The notes under the pieces are model-generated. The model saw only the letters and a list, made by a program, of their open reading frames with translations. It was not told the origin of the DNA and made no database searches. From Kordiimonadales bacterium (GTDB taxonomy: Bacteria; Pseudomonadota; Alphaproteobacteria; Sphingomonadales; Kordiimonadaceae), in contig NVTU01000013.1 of assembly GCA_002401685.1 (NCBI GenBank), positions 2,236 through 55,785 of the forward strand: 53,550 nt of DNA, in the 5' to 3' direction. Both the position numbers and the translations under genes were made by a program. This document shows, piece by piece, positions 52,843 to 53,550 of the stretch; the stretch's first letter is position 1; each line of letters opens with the position of its first letter.

Positions 52843-53550
52843 TTATTCTGTGGGCCTAAGCGTCTCAATAATCTGCGCATCCACCCAGTATATATCCACA
52901 TTGTCCGCACCCTCTGCGTCTACAGATCTATTGAAGAGAATGTATTTTCCGTCTGGCGTCACGCTTGCCGCAGCGTCCCAACCGGCTGTGTTTATCTTAT
53001 CCCCCATATTAATAGCGGGACCCCATGCGCCGTCCGGCTGCCGGTAACTGATATAGATGTCACTATCGCCGTATCCGCCGTCTCTTTGACTATCCCAGAT
53101 AAGATAGCTCTCATCTGGCGCGATGAAGGGATGGGAGTTCCATTTTCCAGTGTTAATGGCTTTGCTCAACACCCTCGGTTCTTCACGTTTGCCGTCTACC
53201 AGACGTGAAGAACGAATAGGAGCATCTTCATACCCTCCTTTTCCGTCTTCAACTATCTCGTCAAAAACGTAGGTTCCTTCAGCGGAAGCGGTAAGGCGCA
53301 TGATCAATATATCGTCGAAAGGCGCTGCAAGGTCTTTTCTCTCTGACCAGCCAGCCTCAGTGCGCTCCATATAGCGTCTGCCCAAATGCATGGTCCTGCC
53401 ATCAGGCGCGATGATGGGTTGCCCCGGCCTGGGTCCCACAACTGTCTCAAGCCACCGGTTATTTTTATTTCGGAAAACAACAATCTCGTGTTTTTTAGTT
53501 TCCACATTTTCTCTGAGAAAATAGAACTCTTTCATGTCGGGTGTGAAGGT
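52843..53550 (-). CDS. PD40 propeller protein, copy C (5' end outside window)
   Basis: At least 236 codons are visible; the frame is open to the window edge, where it reads TFTPDMKEFYFLRENV. By comparison with copies A and B, about 55 N-terminal residues including the signal peptide are missing. Blades include IIAPDGRTMHLG, PFIAPDESYLIWDSQRDGG, DIYISYRQPDGAWGPAINMG and SVTPDGKYILFNR, with the tail DIYWVDAQIIETLRPTE. Its methionine at 53535 is internal. Confidence 0.88.
   Translation of the reverse strand, partial: TFTPDMKEFYFLRENVETKKHEIVVFRNKNNRWLETVVGPRPGQPIIAPDGRTMHLGRRYMERTEAGWSERKDLAAPFDDILIMRLTASAEGTYVFDEIVEDGKGGYEDAPIRSSRLVDGKREEPRVLSKAINTGKWNSHPFIAPDESYLIWDSQRDGGYGDSDIYISYRQPDGAWGPAINMGDKINTAGWDAAASVTPDGKYILFNRSVDAEGADNVDIYWVDAQIIETLRPTE

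Noticed and set aside
41841-53550. The hydrolase array as an antibiotic-resistance island
   Set aside because: The serine hydrolases have SxxK but not the usual YxN and KTG motifs of beta-lactamases, and the other enzymes are esterase-like; no evidence for drug hydrolysis.

Overview
The window looks like chromosomal DNA of a marine-type alphaproteobacterium. Evidence for this is a sphingolipid (ceramide) gene set like that of Caulobacter, sodium-coupled transporters (an NhaB antiporter and a two-subunit sodium:solute symporter), Tat-exported hydrolases and a standard str operon. I cannot fix the order or genus. No rRNA, tRNA, CRISPR array or intact mobile element was found.

Layout. 1-2860 (minus) is the str operon rpsL-rpsG-fusA, with fusA cut by the window edge. 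3486-10111 is mixed housekeeping: a glutathione-transferase-like protein, the small and large subunits of a sodium:solute symporter, a hotdog thioesterase, a DUF192 protein, a double cold-shock-domain protein and NhaB. 10372-12922 is a molybdenum-cofactor pair: an XdhC-like protein and a molybdopterin-binding/MobA-like fusion. 13003-18353 (minus) holds a histidine kinase, an HD-GYP response regulator, RecX and a class V aminotransferase-like enzyme.

18624-30853 is the most coherent block and is read here as a sphingolipid synthesis and export island. A plus-strand operon encodes an acyl-AMP/acyl-ACP ligase, a CerR-like SDR reductase, a dedicated acyl carrier protein and serine palmitoyltransferase. 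A convergent pair encodes a DAGK-family lipid kinase (ceramide-kinase candidate) and a Tam41-like cytidylyltransferase. Then come a DUF2141 protein and a translationally coupled lptF-like/lptG-like/Wzx-flippase operon, followed by a GNAT-fold N-acyltransferase that is a candidate bacterial ceramide synthase. Together these could make ceramide, phosphorylate and decorate it, and move it across the envelope.

30977-41380 is a looser accessory region: a periplasmic PD40 propeller, a decayed ketopantoate-reductase tail, a Tat amidohydrolase, a 2OG-Fe(II) oxygenase, a DUF1499 membrane protein, an orphan acyl-CoA carboxyltransferase, a PAS_5 protein, a duplicated PepSY membrane protein, an NTF2-like exported protein and small ORFs.

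41841-53550 (all minus) is an actively duplicating array of exported proteins. Three intact beta-lactamase-fold serine hydrolases, three PD40 propellers, two close esterases, a third alpha/beta hydrolase, a HEAT-like protein and a Tat dienelactone hydrolase are interspersed with recognisable gene debris. The debris comprises an internally deleted serine hydrolase, two esterase 3' ends and one esterase 5' end. The ancestral unit appears to be serine hydrolase - PD40 - esterase. Several unrelated mature proteins share the same ribosome-binding-site-plus-leader segment.
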